Source: Lumnitzera littorea
Lineage: Eukaryota; Streptophyta; Magnoliopsida; Myrtales; Combretaceae
Assembly: GCA_024138015.1 (NCBI GenBank)
Contig: JAMXBB010000004.1
Location: 13,144,884 to 13,208,883 of the forward strand
Direction: 5' to 3'
Length of the DNA stretch: 64,000 bases
Shown: one piece after another, positions 1-12,667 of the stretch
Position numbering within the stretch: position 1 is the stretch's first letter
How the letters are laid out: each line of letters opens with the position of its first letter
The notes under the pieces: model-generated
Seen by the model: the letters and a program-made list of their open reading frames with translations, nothing else
The model's database searches: none
Told to the model about the DNA's origin: nothing
Made by a program: the position numbers and the translations under genes

Positions 1-639
1 GAAGCTACACTCTATATATCTTTGTTCCAATCAATCATATCCTACACAGGGAATAAGAAAAGAGAGATAAGATTATGAGATAATATTACTATTGTCTATT
101 CCCCTCTTTTAATTGCACATTTTTGTTAATATTGCTTTTATATGTATCTATCATATACATGTAAATGAAAAATGAAAAGACCTAGAAAAGGGGTTGATTA
201 AGCCTGGAGAGTGGAATTTGCCACTACATATTTATCTAATATTATTTTTGGAGGCAATTTTTAATTTTATGCTACTTTCCACTTTATTACCACCCATTTC
301 TCTTCGCTTTTGGAGAGAAACCATGTAGCTTAAAATTAGGAACATTTCTACCATTTTCTTTTCATTTTCATCCAATTCTTACTACATTAAATACTCAAAC
401 TTGATATTTCCACTTGTTTTCTTCCATTTTCTTTTCTTTATTCTATTTATTTATTGCAAAACATATTATCAATTACTAAGTTTTATTGAGTTTGAGTAGA
501 TTTTACACTCTTTACTATTTACAAGTAACCTTACAACTTATGAACTCAAATCAATCTGTAGATTGTAATGAAAAGAAAGTATGGCAAGAAAAGTGAGACT
601 TCAACAATTCATTTTCTTTCTAATAACCACATTGGCTAA
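1..639. other. Non-coding A/T-rich DNA
   Basis: No convincing exon, RNA gene or repeat boundary is seen here. The stretch is A/T-rich with short homopolymer runs, and its reading frames are short and have no recognisable motif. It borders the degenerate minus-strand gypsy remnant that follows and may include unrecognised LTR sequence of that element. Confidence 0.5.
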
Positions 640-1760
640 AACCCTTATTGGTGCGAACTGTGACCAAGAACAAGCAAGGTTGGTCGTTGGACGGATCCAA
701 GCTTACAGAAAGCTTGAAAAGGATTAATGGGAAAATGTACGAAAAGATTGAAATCAAAGGATGAAAACAGCAAGCAAAGCTCATGAATAACTCCAAAGAA
801 TATGACACACCAATGAAACTTCGGAGAACTCATAGTATAATTCGATATGACGCATGAATTGGTCCAATAAGGTTACTCCCCACCTAACCTTACTTAAGAG
901 AAATGATAAGAGTGATGTTGAGAGTAAACAATAGTATTTACGCGAGAAAGAAGGTACTTAAAAGTGTATTGAAGATTATCTGCCCTTTACAGCTACAAGT
1001 ACAAAAGTATTTATACTTGCAAATTAAGACAACTTATCCAAAAGGAAAAATACAATAAGGGCATTTCCTAAAGAGGCAATATACATGTTATAAAGGGGAA
1101 AAAATGAATATATAAGGAAAATAATTATTGGTGCTACAGATTCTACATGTGATACTGTATATGTGGCGATGTGGCATTGACGAAGTCGTTAGGAGATGTG
1201 GATAAGAAAGTATGGACTAATGAGCTTGTCCAAGCAAGGACGACTTAATCATTCTGGATTCTCTTTCTCGGCTTCTCGATAAGGATGATGCTAAGTAGTT
1301 GGAGGGCTCAGCATTGGAGAGTACTCATTTACTTAGCAGACCACAAAATAATGGACTGTCATACGGTACAGTATTAAAGGTAACTCGACAAGGAAATACT
1401 TGGTCTCGGTAAGAGTTAGTTGGAACATAACGATTTGATGTACTAACCCCTCTAGTCATTGGGCTCAGTTGTGACTCAGAGGTCCTGTAACTTGATTCTC
1501 ATAATTCTCTTCGGGTTGTTTTTGAATTTAGGATCAAATCCAAATGATGTTCACTCAGTCCTTCGTCAGGGTGATATGAGCTAAGGTCGGCAGTGTTGAA
1601 GGTATTAGAAATCCCATAGTCTTTAAGTAGTTTCAACTTATAAGCGTTGTCGCTGATTTTCTAAAGAATTCTAAAAGGTCCTTTCACCCTTATAGATATT
1701 TCGGTCTTCCTTTTGTTTGGGAACTACTTCTATCTCATTAGTCATGTCATATATACTAGA
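640..1760 (-). mobile_element. Ty3/gypsy remnant: integrase C-terminus plus putative 3' LTR
   Basis: Read on the minus strand, about 1700 to 1520 encodes a degenerate peptide matching the C-terminal end of plant Ty3/gypsy polyproteins. It contains GPFRIL, then SDNAYKLKLL, then YGISNTFNTADLSSYHP, with one internal stop and a frameshift upstream near 1700. Downstream on the same strand is non-coding sequence with a TATA-like TATAAATAC (complement of about 1008-1017), consistent with an LTR promoter. The LTR ends and any target duplication could not be fixed, and gag, RT and the rest of pol are missing. Both limits are approximate. The peptide is the main evidence; calling the rest an LTR is inference from its position. 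Confidence 0.5.
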
Positions 1761-3644
1761 TGGTGGAAAGAAAGAACTATGTTAAGCTTAGTTAAAGAAA
1801 TAAAATAAAAAATAAGTAGTAACTCCTTAAGTTTTAACGAAGAAAAAAATAACAAAAAGAGCCACCACAAACACTTGCATAATCATTTCTTCCAAATTTT
1901 TATTCAATATATATTGAAAATAATTAAAAAAAAAACACTTAGAAAAAAAAAAGTTATGCAGCCGTCCACATGGTCGTAAACCCTTAAAATGTAAGGTCTT
2001 ATTTTAATCATTTAAAAAATTCTAAGTACCATAGACTCCTCTACCATGCTTCTAATTATTAAATCAGCCGATTCTCCAATAATTGATTGGAAAAAAGAAT
2101 ATCCCAACTTTTTTTCTCTTTCTTTTTCTTTTCCCACCATGATTGCTAGTCGAGTATGAATGAACTTACGTGTGAGATTAAATAAGCATATAAAAAATAC
2201 ATAAAAACATCTTTTCGTATAACATATAAAAAATGTGTTAAAAAAAAAAAATGAGATACGCAGGAATGGAGTGCATGTGATCGACATTATTGAGTTGGTC
2301 CGGCCCTGTGCTCCCAATTCACGGTGACAAAACCATTTTTGTACGTCGTATGCTTCTTTTGCGTGTCAATAAGATGTCGCATATTAGTAAACGTTTTAAG
2401 TAATTATACAAAAAAATTTTCCACACAAATGTGTTCTTCACTATGTGTATGTCAACGATTTTTCTTTTACCATATATCAATAGCATGTCACGTGTTAATT
2501 TACTTACTTGTATCTTTTATATATATTTACTATAGCGAAATAGGAAAATTACTAAAGTGGAGAAATAAAAGGGGAGTTGACTTACAAAAGCGACATGATT
2601 GATCTGTCAGCTAATTAGCCGGAATAAACACCTTTCTTTTCCTAGTATTTTAATCAGTTTTATTGTATTGACATCCCAACTACTTAGGTAAACGTAGGCT
2701 TTTCATCGATAGCAGTGCACTTGGATGGGGCATGTCTTTCACAAAGCATTTTCATTGGTTTTTATCAGTATTTAGTATTTTTAAAAGTTGAATCTTATTA
2801 TAATTGATAGAATAGGAGGTTTTTAGAGGCCTAAAATGATGAAAAGTAACGGTAGCGGTCCATCACCTGCCGTTGGGCTTAACGCGCCTAAAAATTCCTA
2901 TTGAAAATAGAAATCTTTGCTCTCCTTTCCTTTTATAAATGAGAAATTATATTCTTCATTCCACCTGAATTTAGCCTAATTTAAGAGTTAATTTTGAACT
3001 TTGAATCGATACGAATGGCCATTCAGCGGATAAGTCTTGTTCACGGTAAGCCTGAATCAGCTTTTGAACAATCGTGCCGCAAGGGACTAGATGGTTTGGG
3101 CGTGTAGATTTTGCTAAACCAGTGAAGTGGCCCAACTAGTTTGCCCCCATTAAAAAAAAAAAAAAAGAAAGAAAAATAACCGGGGTGGGAGTGGTTGGCG
3201 CGACGGAGTGGTGAAGTTAAAACTGTACATAGACTTGGTATAATTTTCCGAAACGTAGCATTCAATCTTAGGATTTTTTAAATTATAATTAAGTAAAATT
3301 ATTTTTCTTTGAAAAAATTAAATTGGATGATCATATATACTCAGACTTTTTTTTTTCTTATTTAAAATTGACCACCTTCAAGGCGATAGTAAAATAAAAA
3401 AAACTTTACAATATTTTTTTTAACCAACAAGTAATACTAAAAATAGACGATATTTTATTTTATATTTTTACTGGACTATTATACTTTCATCGATCAAATA
3501 ATTTTTTATAATATATCACCATGACTTACGGGTAATAGTGGAGTTGTAATGCATTGCACTACTATTAACTTCATTGGGGACAAATTTATTATTTCGAAAT
3601 AAAGTAAAATTTCATCTAGAAATATTAGTTAATCGTATACGCAA
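1761..3644. other. Intergenic DNA without a recognisable gene
   Basis: Low-complexity A/T-rich DNA with several poly(A) and poly(T) runs. Open frames here (for example minus strand 2012-2317, plus strand 2324-2602 and minus strand 3041-3265) are short, low in complexity and lack family motifs. The only structured item I can support is the small foldback element at 2811-2902. Confidence 0.5.
2811..2902. repeat. Short foldback (MITE-like) element
   Basis: The left arm AATAGGAGGTTTTTAGAGGC at 2811-2830 is nearly the reverse complement of the right arm at 2884-2902 (GCGCCTAAAAATTCCTATT). Together they form imperfect terminal inverted repeats of about 19-20 bp around a 50-bp G+C-richer core. No clean target-site duplication is visible, so superfamily is open; a deleted Mutator-like derivative is one option. 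Confidence 0.4.
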
Positions 3645-3949
3645 TCTTAATAGCATTTTTTGATAACTAATTCATAAGCTTATATTAACTAGCCCAATAC
3701 TTAAGCCCAGTTTAATAATCAAGTCCAATACAAGTTTTACGAATTAACTATAAATACCATATAAGACCACCAAGTAAGAGGACCTTCTATCATTTTCTCT
3801 CGTTCATCCTATTATGAGTTTACTCTCATTACAAAAGTGCTGACTTAAACAACTGATCATGCCAGAGCACCCTCCGACGCTCCAATTACTATTTTCTCGT
3901 GTTGTAGGTATTTGTATACTGAAACAAAAATCACCAATCAATAATTAAC
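3645..3949 (+). repeat. Left LTR of the 3645-9229 element
   Basis: Direct repeat of 8923-9229 with many substitutions, so the insertion is old. It carries a TATA-like CTATAAATACC near 3750. The terminal dinucleotides are mutated: TC at the start, and a non-canonical end before the primer-binding site. Confidence 0.7.
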
Positions 3950-3967
3950 GCTATCTATGAGAACATA
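3949..3967 (+). other. Degenerate primer-binding site
   Basis: CGCTATCTATGAGAACA directly follows the left LTR. It is a decayed relative of the CGCCGTCTGTGGGAAAC sequence that directly follows the LTR at 59345. Position and similarity support a minus-strand primer-binding site. Confidence 0.5.
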
Positions 3968-4955
3968 TAATTTATTTCTATGATTCCCAATATTCTTTTG
4001 AAATCGACTAGCGACATATTTTATCCCTTTTAATGAATTCTCTCACATCTTGTTCATAGTGATTCTTTTTCTCCATTTTTCCTTCAGATCAAGGCAAATT
4101 GATTGGTGGTCTAATCATTTACCTTGGTTTCTACTTGCCTTTTTATTTTTCTATCCGACCAAGAATCTATAATTTGGACGGATTTATTTACGTCCTACCA
4201 TGTGTTTCGAGTTCTTGGATTCTTCTTTCTTCTCTGTCATTGAAGGTCAACATTGTAAGTAAAGATTCCTTGAAGATGATAGTTGTACTTCATGCTATTG
4301 TACACAGATTAATTTTCCTTTCTGACATCTGTTTAGGACTTGCTTGTGCCATGAAAACAATGAACTGCCTTGGATAACCGTGGTAGTACTATACGTTGAA
4401 AAATCTACAGTTTAAAATTGAAAACCGTCTAGGATAACTGCCATTTGTTCGATTCTTGTGTTCAAGTTGTTCATGATAGATGGATTATGGCATCTGGGAA
4501 TGTGTCCATTGTTTCCACCTTGCTATTAGGATTCAAAGCATGAAAGCATAGCTTGTACTCATCAAGGAAAGAGGCAATGTCCATTCCTACCCATCCCTCG
4601 TTCAAGAATGTTTCCTCTACTGAGAAAAGAAATTTTTGTCTTCTAAAAATTATTGGGTAATGAAGAAAGCAAGATACGTGTAGTTGGGAGATGATGGTCA
4701 TCTTTTCTTCCTGTCAATAACTACTAACTTAAGGTATGAATAAAAGTATACAGGCATAAGAGCATCTCATTGAGAAGATTCGAGAGCTATAATTTAATAG
4801 CAATTGTAAAGCAATTCGGCACTACGCGTGTCAAGCTGCGATTTCGTACTTCGATCAAGTAAATTTGGGGGCACAATGACTTGAAAATCGGAAGATGATC
4901 GGAGTAAGTACTCCTCCCTTGGAGTCGACTTGAACTCTAATGCAGCAAAGTACAT

Positions 4956-7220
4956 GCCGAGTGGCCGTGAAAAATTGCCGAGCTGAGAAATGCTGGACTC
5001 AAGCCTTATATTTATGTGCTAATCAGAGTTGCAATGCCGAGTAAGTCACTGCAGTAATTATCAAACCAAAAAGCCTAAAGCTAAAACAAGAGTACTATCG
5101 ACGCTGACCGTATGTGCAGATGAGTATAGACTACAATTGTATTTAAACTTTGTGTGCACAAGTGTCGTACCGTGTTGTGCGTGTGCCAAATACTGCTATG
5201 TATGCCGAGCCGTAAGTGAATGTATTGTCCTATCCCGAGCTACAACTGTGTCTGAGCACATCCTTGCCAACTCACTCTCCATGGCTGCGTGGCTCGACGA
5301 TGCCGAGTCAATCAATCCAAAGCTCCTCAATTGAGCTGCAGCTCAAGAGCACAACAACATCGAGCTCACATCAACCGAATTCCCAGCAGCTCCTACACAA
5401 ACTGACCAAACTCCAAAGTTGCCAAGCAATTATTGCCGACCAAAGACAATAAGCCGTGACGCCGAGTAACAATGTATAATTGCCGAGCAAATGGCCAGCA
5501 ATGTCGAGTGAAAATGTCGAGCTAAAGACCAAGCTTTGCCATCAATGCAGGAGCTAAGCAATTTATATGCCGAGTAACTTCGACGCATTTACGGGCAACT
5601 AGTCGCCGAGCCGGCTAGCTACGCACTGAGTCGCCGTGAATGATTGCCGAGACCAAGAACACGTTTGAACTCCAACTCGAAGTGGACAAGCTTGAAGAGC
5701 ATGCGTCAAGGCAAATGACATCCTAATTTTCTGGTCAAAACTAAGCGTGCAGCAAAAATACGGCAAAAAACATTCGAAGATTACGTGTGACAGAGTATAA
5801 TAGCTCCAAAGCCAAGTAACTCAACTAAGGCATGAGCAATCCAAGTCTCAGAGGAGATCTATGCCCGACTATCGTAGTAAGCAAATTTGTGAACCCCAAG
5901 TCGACAAAGATAGTTGAGATGGAGACTTTGCGAAGCTACGACCAAAGATACACACGCCGGTAATGGAGTTATTCTCAGAGTTGAGCAGCAGTAGCATTTT
6001 AAGCACCAAGATTCGAGCTGCCCTTATCCACGTAATAGCGAAGCAGCTCATTGAGATCAAACCAACAAGCTTCAATCAGGTCGTAATAAGCCGGGAAAAC
6101 TTTTTTTGAAAACAATAGTAGTAGCAAGTGCGACCTAGTGAAGTTCATTCATAAGGGTCAAGCTTGCAACTAGAGCAAGGCTACTCTTCACGCAATAATA
6201 TAAGTGCACTTGCATGCAGATTCAACGTGACCAAACGACATCCAAGTTCAATTCCATCAGTGGTCGAACTACATGCTTGAGACCGAGTCTAGTTTGAGTT
6301 TGAATTTGAGCAATTATACCGCCCTCCTGCAAGTTGTTTTCGACGAAGTACTTGGTTGTTCGCCAAGCCAAGTTGATCTGATATAAAAGCTTTCCAATTT
6401 CCGAAATGCAGTAACCACAAAAAGAAAGTGCCGAACTGCAAGAAAATTAGGCGAAGCTAAATTGACATAAATCCCGAGCTGCCTGAATTTAAAGTTGCCG
6501 AGAAACTGACACCGAGCTGTTGACACCGGGCTTTTCTATCAGCCTGCAAATAACCGAGATGCCGAGTTCTTCCAAGATACCAAGGCCCCCCAAACTCCAA
6601 GTCGAGTTGTCGAGAAGTTTGGCGGAGCAACTCTTGCCGAGTGGTTTCCAAACTATCGTGCACATGATTGTCCATGGCCGAGAAACTATTGTCAACTACC
6701 CATCTACGCGCCGAGCAGGAAATTAACATTCGAGAAAAGAGGCGAACCAAATATCCAATATCTCGAGCTTCTCATACCATTGATAAATTCCAAAGCGAAG
6801 TTGTTGTCAAGTCACCGACCATGGCCATGACCTGAGCCGAAATGCGGTACCAAACTTCAAGATGAAGTTACTACATGCTGAGCACTCGCTCCGGCAAGAG
6901 CTGAGACGAGTAAGCTTCTATACTTACATACTCGCTAAGTATACAACACCTAACAGACTTAATAACCTAAGTGGTGCTATACGTTATGGATCCGAGCTCT
7001 TCACTGCTCCGACTGTCTCGAACAGCACAGCAATAAAGCTCTGAAACACTAAGCTCAAATTGACACAATTCACCATCCTGAGTTATACTTCACATTCCCG
7101 ATCAGTAGTCGGCAACAATTCTGTTACGTGGTGGAAAAGACCCCCAGTGCTGTTGCATGGTGGAGCAAACCCACTCGATCTAGCTGTCAAGTTGTTCATC
7201 TAAAGCCTAAAGAGCCGAGC
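4956..7220 (+). repeat. GCCGAG-enriched interior of the LTR element
   Basis: About sixteen exact GCCGAG hexamers occur on the plus strand in 2.3 kb (near 4956, 4978, 5036, 5204, 5302, 5461, 5482, 5569, 5605, 5646, 6497, 6561, 6636, 6677, 6710, 7214), along with many one-off variants such as GTCGAG and ACCGAG. I noticed no exact CTCGGC, so the bias is one-stranded. Spacings are irregular and do not keep one reading phase, so neither a simple tandem array nor an Ala-Glu coding repeat explains it. The surrounding base composition is higher in G+C than the flanks. Confidence 0.6.
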
Positions 7221-8559
7221 TTCTTCGCTTGAACACACGCCCGAGTTCCAAGCTCCTTTGTTGATTTTATATGGAATTAAAGAAGTACGTAGTGGAACTA
7301 CTCAGCCTTCAGTATCAATTTTACATTGTAGCGCTCATGATAAACCTATCTATTCATGGCGATGCTTAAAGCAAATTCTTCCCAGTAGCACCCCGAAGAT
7401 AACCAAGACTGAGCTTGCACCAGACGAGCTCCACTTAAATTACAGCGAAAGTTTTAAACTTCGTAGTCAGAGCTGCACTATCATAGTAAAGTTTTCGAGC
7501 AATATATCCCCATGGTTGATTTATTCGACCAACAGATCAAGTCAAGTGCAGGTCGAGCAGATTTTAGTGTATCGAAGAAGTTTCAACCAGCAGTTAGCCG
7601 TACTGAGCCTCTGCACATGTATCAACCCGAGTTGCACGTAGTTGATCTGACCTTTGAGCTGTTTTCGGCTAAGTTGTTTCTCCAAGTCTAGATTCCAATG
7701 AGATCAAGGCTCCACGTTGGTTGTCGAACCAACTAACACGATAGATCTTGGCACCGACTCGGTGTTACTATGCTGAAATAAAATCGGAAGGATATGGATA
7801 GGGTTGGCACTAAGCAGCATTGCCTGAACTCCAAGCGCTCAATCCACTATAGCAAGTACAGTTCGATCTCAACATGTGGATGTAATCTCTAAAACAGGCC
7901 AATTGTCCTAGAATTATCGAGGTGCTATGCAACACTGCTCATTCCTTAGATGATTGGCGACAAGTGATCAGCATGAACACCTGAACATTAGGGAAGATCC
8001 AAACACGTATCATAAGGTGATTGATAAAGTGGTACCTACATCACTGGATCTTGCCATAATACCACACATTAGGGCCTACTCACATGCTCAATCCTATTGA
8101 TAAAAGATGGGTAAAACTCCATTATTGTCATTTATGATTTATTCAATCATTTATTTTTAATATGTACATATATTGTGCCTTGTGCTAATCACTTGTCAAC
8201 ATTTACCCTTAATACATGGATTTCGTATTAAATTATATTTATCTATATGATGATTCATGATATAAACTTTTCAACAAGTCTAACAATGAGAAGTATCGAT
8301 CATTCGGCACTTGTAATGACTTATTTAATCTTTTACAAACTTCTTTTTACCTCCTTTGGAGACCAATAGGGAAACTAAAAAACAAACAAAGGCTAAAGAA
8401 ACGCCCTTCATCTTAAGCCTACGTAAACATAATCTAATAACAGGCTACTGCTCAATAACTCTAAAGTCCCACACGTTAATGGGCTAAAGGCCAACTAACC
8501 TATCGTATGGTTTTATTTAGCACAACTCATACCTAGCTTAGATGATTTACATGGCTCTC

Positions 8560-8850
8560 CAGTCTTTTTTGGCACATTGGTACCTTCAGGCCTTTGCTTA
8601 TCCAAACACTCGGGCCTCTTTAAGCCCTTGCATTATCAGGCACATCGATCTCTTTAGGATTTAGCCTCTCTAAGCATTCTAACCTCTTTAGGTGTACTAG
8701 TCTCTTTAAGCATATCAATCTTTTTAAGCTTCTGCCTTCTCAGGCACACTAACCCTTTCAGGCATGCCAACATCCATAAATGCTCTAACCACTCCTAACT
8801 TTTGCCTCTTCAAATCTTTACTTCTTCAAACATTCTAGCCTCTTCAAGCT
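8560..8850 (+). repeat. Degenerate short tandem motif (CTCTTTARGC) upstream of the polypurine tract
   Basis: Around eleven variants of CTCTTTAGGC, CTCTTTAAGC or CTCTTCAAGC follow each other at roughly 15-30 bp spacing, separated by variable A/C-rich spacers. The block lies in the 3' untranslated part of the element just before its polypurine tract, the same relative place as the hairpin repeats of the Ogre-like element at 37.7-38.5 kb. Confidence 0.5.
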
Positions 8851-8903
8851 TGAAATTTCACAAAATCAACTTCCGTAAATACTATCTTTGTAAACCTTGT
8901 TAT

Positions 8904-8922
8904 GAAGAGAGTGGGAGGTAAA
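8904..8922 (+). other. Polypurine tract of the 3645-9229 element
   Basis: GAAGAGAGTGGGAGGTAAA is almost entirely purine and ends exactly where the right LTR starts with TGTTAATAGC. This is the expected plus-strand priming site and confirms orientation. Confidence 0.7.
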
Positions 8923-9229
8923 TGTTAATAGCATTTTTTTATAACTATTTCGTAAGCTTATATTAGCTAACTCAACACTTAAGCCCAGTTTGATAATCCA
9001 ATCTAGGTACAACTCTTACTAATTAACTATAAATACCACACAAGACTCCTAAGTAATGTGATCCTCTACTATTCTTTCTATTGTGCTATAAGTTTACTCT
9101 CATCATAAGAAGGCTAACTTAAGTATTAAAGTGGCCATATCATAATACTATTCAACGTCCTCTGTATCCATTTTCTCGTATTATAGATATTTGTGCACTA
9201 GAACAAAAATCACCAATCAATATCTGACA
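8923..9229 (+). repeat. Right LTR of the 3645-9229 element
   Basis: Direct repeat of 3645-3949. It begins TG, ends CA and has a TATA-like CTATAAATACC near 9030. Confidence 0.7.
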
Positions 9230-11374
9230 TTATGTGTTATGTTATGAAAATATACTTGTTACATTGTACGATAATTTTTGGAATGAAATACAAGAATAGG
9301 AGAAGACTGATAATTATTTCAAAGAACATTAATTCAAAAATGAATAAAAAAAATTAGAAACTATTAATTTAATTGGTAAAAAAACGAAAGAGTTGATTCA
9401 AGGGCCTATTCCATCAAGCCGGCTAAATTAGCCCAAGACCATGACTAGCTACATTAGTCTCGGTTCAACCTTAATCTGGCCTAAACAAGCTAATTCATCC
9501 TAATGAGAAGGTTTAACCGAATTCGGATACTAACATCTCCTTTAATAGTACTTATATGTCTTGAATTCAAATAAGACTTTACATTTAGAGTATAGATAGA
9601 TTATGAAATATAAAAAGAGCAAATAATATTAAAAGGTGCATAGGATTTTTTAATTATTTTATATTTTATTATTTTGTAAATTACTTTATAGGGTTTTAGC
9701 TTCTATAAGTGTAGGTCACCAAAAAGAGCATAGGATCCTCTCGGCATTTTCTTCAATTTTCATTTTTTAAAACACTCAAATAGTAGTAATATGATGAGGT
9801 ACATAAAAAAAATTGCATTTTAAAGATTTAGGGATTTATTTTTTAAAAAAAAAGAAGAAGAAAGATTTAAGGATTGAAAACTTAAACAAAATTTATAACC
9901 AATGTAATAGAGAGAATACAAATTGTCTAATTATTGACTTAGAAAGATTAAGACTACATAATTTATAATATGAAGAACAAGTTGGGCTAAATTACAAAAA
10001 CAATTTAAAAATAAGAAATTTTTAAGAACAATAATCACATAGTTAGAGCTAAAGCCTACAAGAATTTGGAAGATCTATCTCGTGTCTAGTATTGCATGGT
10101 TCTACTCTGCAAGAACTCCGAAATAAGAACTTTTAAAGATTTCTATTAGTAAAAGTGAACAAACTAGATTGTAGTTCAATAAATGAATCAATGAATAGCT
10201 ATAATAAATGAAGGGCAAAATCCAATCAATCCTTATTTTCATAAACCCACGCCTCCTCCTTTAAGGAAAATTCTATAAATGGATTGTACATGGATGGTAG
10301 TTGAAGCCCGCGACTCTCCTAAGGCTTCCTTACAGAGGATTTGCATTAGCTGCATATATCTCCATCCTTATAAATACATTATATAGTGCCATGCTCTAAT
10401 AAGTTTCATATAGCCAAGGCCATAGAAGAAAAATTCTTTTTTTCTAAAACTCTAGGTCTTTTTGTAAAAGCAAAATGTGAAAGAAAACCATAACCTTCTT
10501 TTTCTATTTGTAAACTTGAGGATTCGATTGTAGTGGTTATATACGCGCAATATGAATATTGCACTATGCATGACTTTAGATAAGTAATGTAGAATAACAC
10601 AAAAGGGATGACTTCGAAATAAATAAGTGGGGAAAAAGAGTAAGCAGTCTCGAGAAGTTTCGAATACACATATGATAGGTTAGACTATTCTAGATAAAAG
10701 GTGGTGTGTTCTTTATTTAGACAATTTGATCTCTTGTGATAGCAATCTGACAATACATTAGTGTTTCTTACAATTTCTAAATTGTCTGAAATGAGGAAGA
10801 GCTCTTGAGTACTTTTAGAGTTAGGCTATCAACCCATCCGTCGAATCGTATTAATAATCAATTGCTAAGATGAGTCCTCCTATTGATATATTCTTCCATG
10901 AGCACCTATTGGGTCTAAGCCCATATATAGCCTCTTTAGGTGTGTGAGTTTTCTTAAGAAATGTTATGAGCGAATATATCACTTTAATTATTTCAACTCC
11001 AAACCCATGATATCAAATTTCTCTAAGTCATCTCAAGCTCTGGGTTTGACTCTTAGGATTCTATCACTTAACCCAAGAGGTTAGCCCAAGTCATTAGTGG
11101 ACTAAAGGCCTAGTAAACCTTCTTAGCCCTCTACACTCTTTTCTTTTGGAAGTGTGATCTAATCCTTGTTTACTTTCTTATGCAAACCAAAGCATATGTC
11201 TCCCAGATTCTTCTTCACTAATAACTCTTATTCTCTTTTTACATATTTCCAATAACATCCATCGACTTGGACTTAACCTTAGCACCCGAGTATCACTTGG
11301 GCAAATACAATTGGCTCACTCATTGTACAAACCCATAATAGAAGACTATTAATGAATAAATAAACTACAAAGCC
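9230..11374. other. Intergenic DNA without a recognisable gene
   Basis: A/T-rich, with no exon-like open frame showing family motifs and no clear repeat boundary. The minus-strand frame at 10406-10669 is short and unsupported. Confidence 0.5.
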
Positions 11375-12230
11375 CAAAAAATATAAAAAGCCCATTCTAA
11401 TTTTGTTTTCTAATTAGGCCTACTCGTTTCTTCCCTCATTTCCTCTTTCCCCTTTCCCTTTTTTTTTCCTCCTCCCCCATTCTCTCCCACAATGCCGGAC
11501 CCACACCCATTCACATTTCAAACACAGTAGTACATGCCTCGCCCAATCTTTGTATTTCCCCTATGCTTTATAACAAGTGCCAATATATCTATTTGAGCAT
11601 ATCTAATGTCAAGTTCTTGTTTTGATTATTATATCTAAAGTTTGGAGTCACTAAAATATTTAATCAAACTTTACTTATTAAACTTTATATATTAAGTTTG
11701 GAATTGCTAAATGTTATATTCAATTAAAATTTTATTTATCAAGCTTATTACCTGTTATTAGATATCACATGAAACACTTGTTGATTGAATTATACAAGTT
11801 TAAACAATGACAAATAATATAGTAAAATTGACAATAGAAGTTTCAATTGAGTATGGCCTTTTGCAGTTTCAAACTCTAAATATACATTTAAGAAACACTT
11901 GGAGTTGAAATGATGAACAAGAAATGCCAGAAACACAAATAGCATGCCACCTTCAAAAGAAAGAAAAATAAAATTTAGACGTGTATTCAAAGCCATATAG
12001 ATGCATTATTCTAAAGTGTTAGACAATTTGATGGCATAATAATTATACTTTTCTAAAATGGGAAGAGCACTGGAGAAGTCTTTGGGATTTTATTAATGTA
12101 GTTCTGCAACTTTCTATCAATGTGTTTAAGTCTTAACATTTTAAAAAACTCCAAAGTTTTTCCTTCCAAAGAAATGATGTGGTAAAATTTTTTTATTGAT
12201 TTTATGCTACGTTAACAGAAAAGCTCGTTA
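11375..12230 (+). repeat. Segmental repeat, unit 1 (partial)
   Basis: Colinear with 16158-16990. Shared landmarks in order: AAAGCCCAAAAA, AGGCC(T/C)AC near a pyrimidine-rich tract, TGCC(G/A)GACC, ACATGC followed by CGGCCCA-like sequence, TATAACAAG, a module with AAATTGCTAAAT, and the AAGTTTTTCCTTCCAAA-like end module. No coding potential is seen. The right end is interrupted by the TRIM-like element that starts at 12264. Confidence 0.65.
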
Positions 12231-12263
12231 CAATTCTAAATTCCATCTCTAATATGTATCATC

Positions 12264-12616
12264 TGTTATGACTCAAAATTAGATTATAAAAATAATAGTT
12301 TAGTTTTCTTTTAATATTTATAGTTAGATATTAGTTTATAGTAGTTTTAATATTAGTAACAACTAGTTAGTCGGTTAGATGTTAGTTTTATATTAAGTAT
12401 TAATTGAGAGTATAAATAGTTTATATAAGATTATAATAAAATCATTCATTTATTTTCAACAAAACTCAAGAGTTTTTTTTTTAATTATTTTATCAAGATA
12501 ATCCTTTTATCGAAAAGAGAAAATTAGGAGACTATTTTGTATCGAATAGAGTAAATTTCATATTTTTATCAAAAAGAAGAAGGTAGGTTGAGCTTTTTAT
12601 GTAAATAGACTTAACA
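12264..12616 (+). repeat. Left LTR of the TRIM-like element
   Basis: Direct repeat of 13404-13764. It starts TGTTATGACTC, ends ACTTAACA and contains a TATA-like GAGTATAAATAG. Confidence 0.7.
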
Positions 12617-12667
12617 ATAGTGCTTTCATTGAGACAATAAGTGGAAATAGAAAAATTGCTCATGCTA

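Larger units (their letters stand above)
3645..9229 (+). mobile_element. Non-autonomous LTR retrotransposon (LARD-like, Tat-like LTRs)
   Basis: Two diverged direct repeats of about 305 bp bound this element: left LTR about 3645-3949 and right LTR 8923-9229. They share the start TNTTAATAGCATTTTTT, a TATA-like ACTATAAATACC, and the end AAAAATCACCAATCAAT. A primer-binding-site-like sequence follows the left LTR, and a polypurine tract precedes the right one. That fixes plus orientation. The right LTR starts TG and ends CA; the left has lost both by mutation. No 5-bp target duplication is visible. The roughly 5-kb interior has no recognisable gag, RT, RNase H or integrase, so it looks like a large retrotransposon derivative mobilised in trans. 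The LTR layout resembles that of the Tat-type element starting at 58869. Confidence 0.7.

Noticed and set aside
3000..3265. tRNA-derived SINE
   Set aside because: GGCGCGACGGAGTGG looked like a tRNA-type promoter box at first, but no matching A and B boxes at proper spacing or clear 3' tail and target duplication were found.
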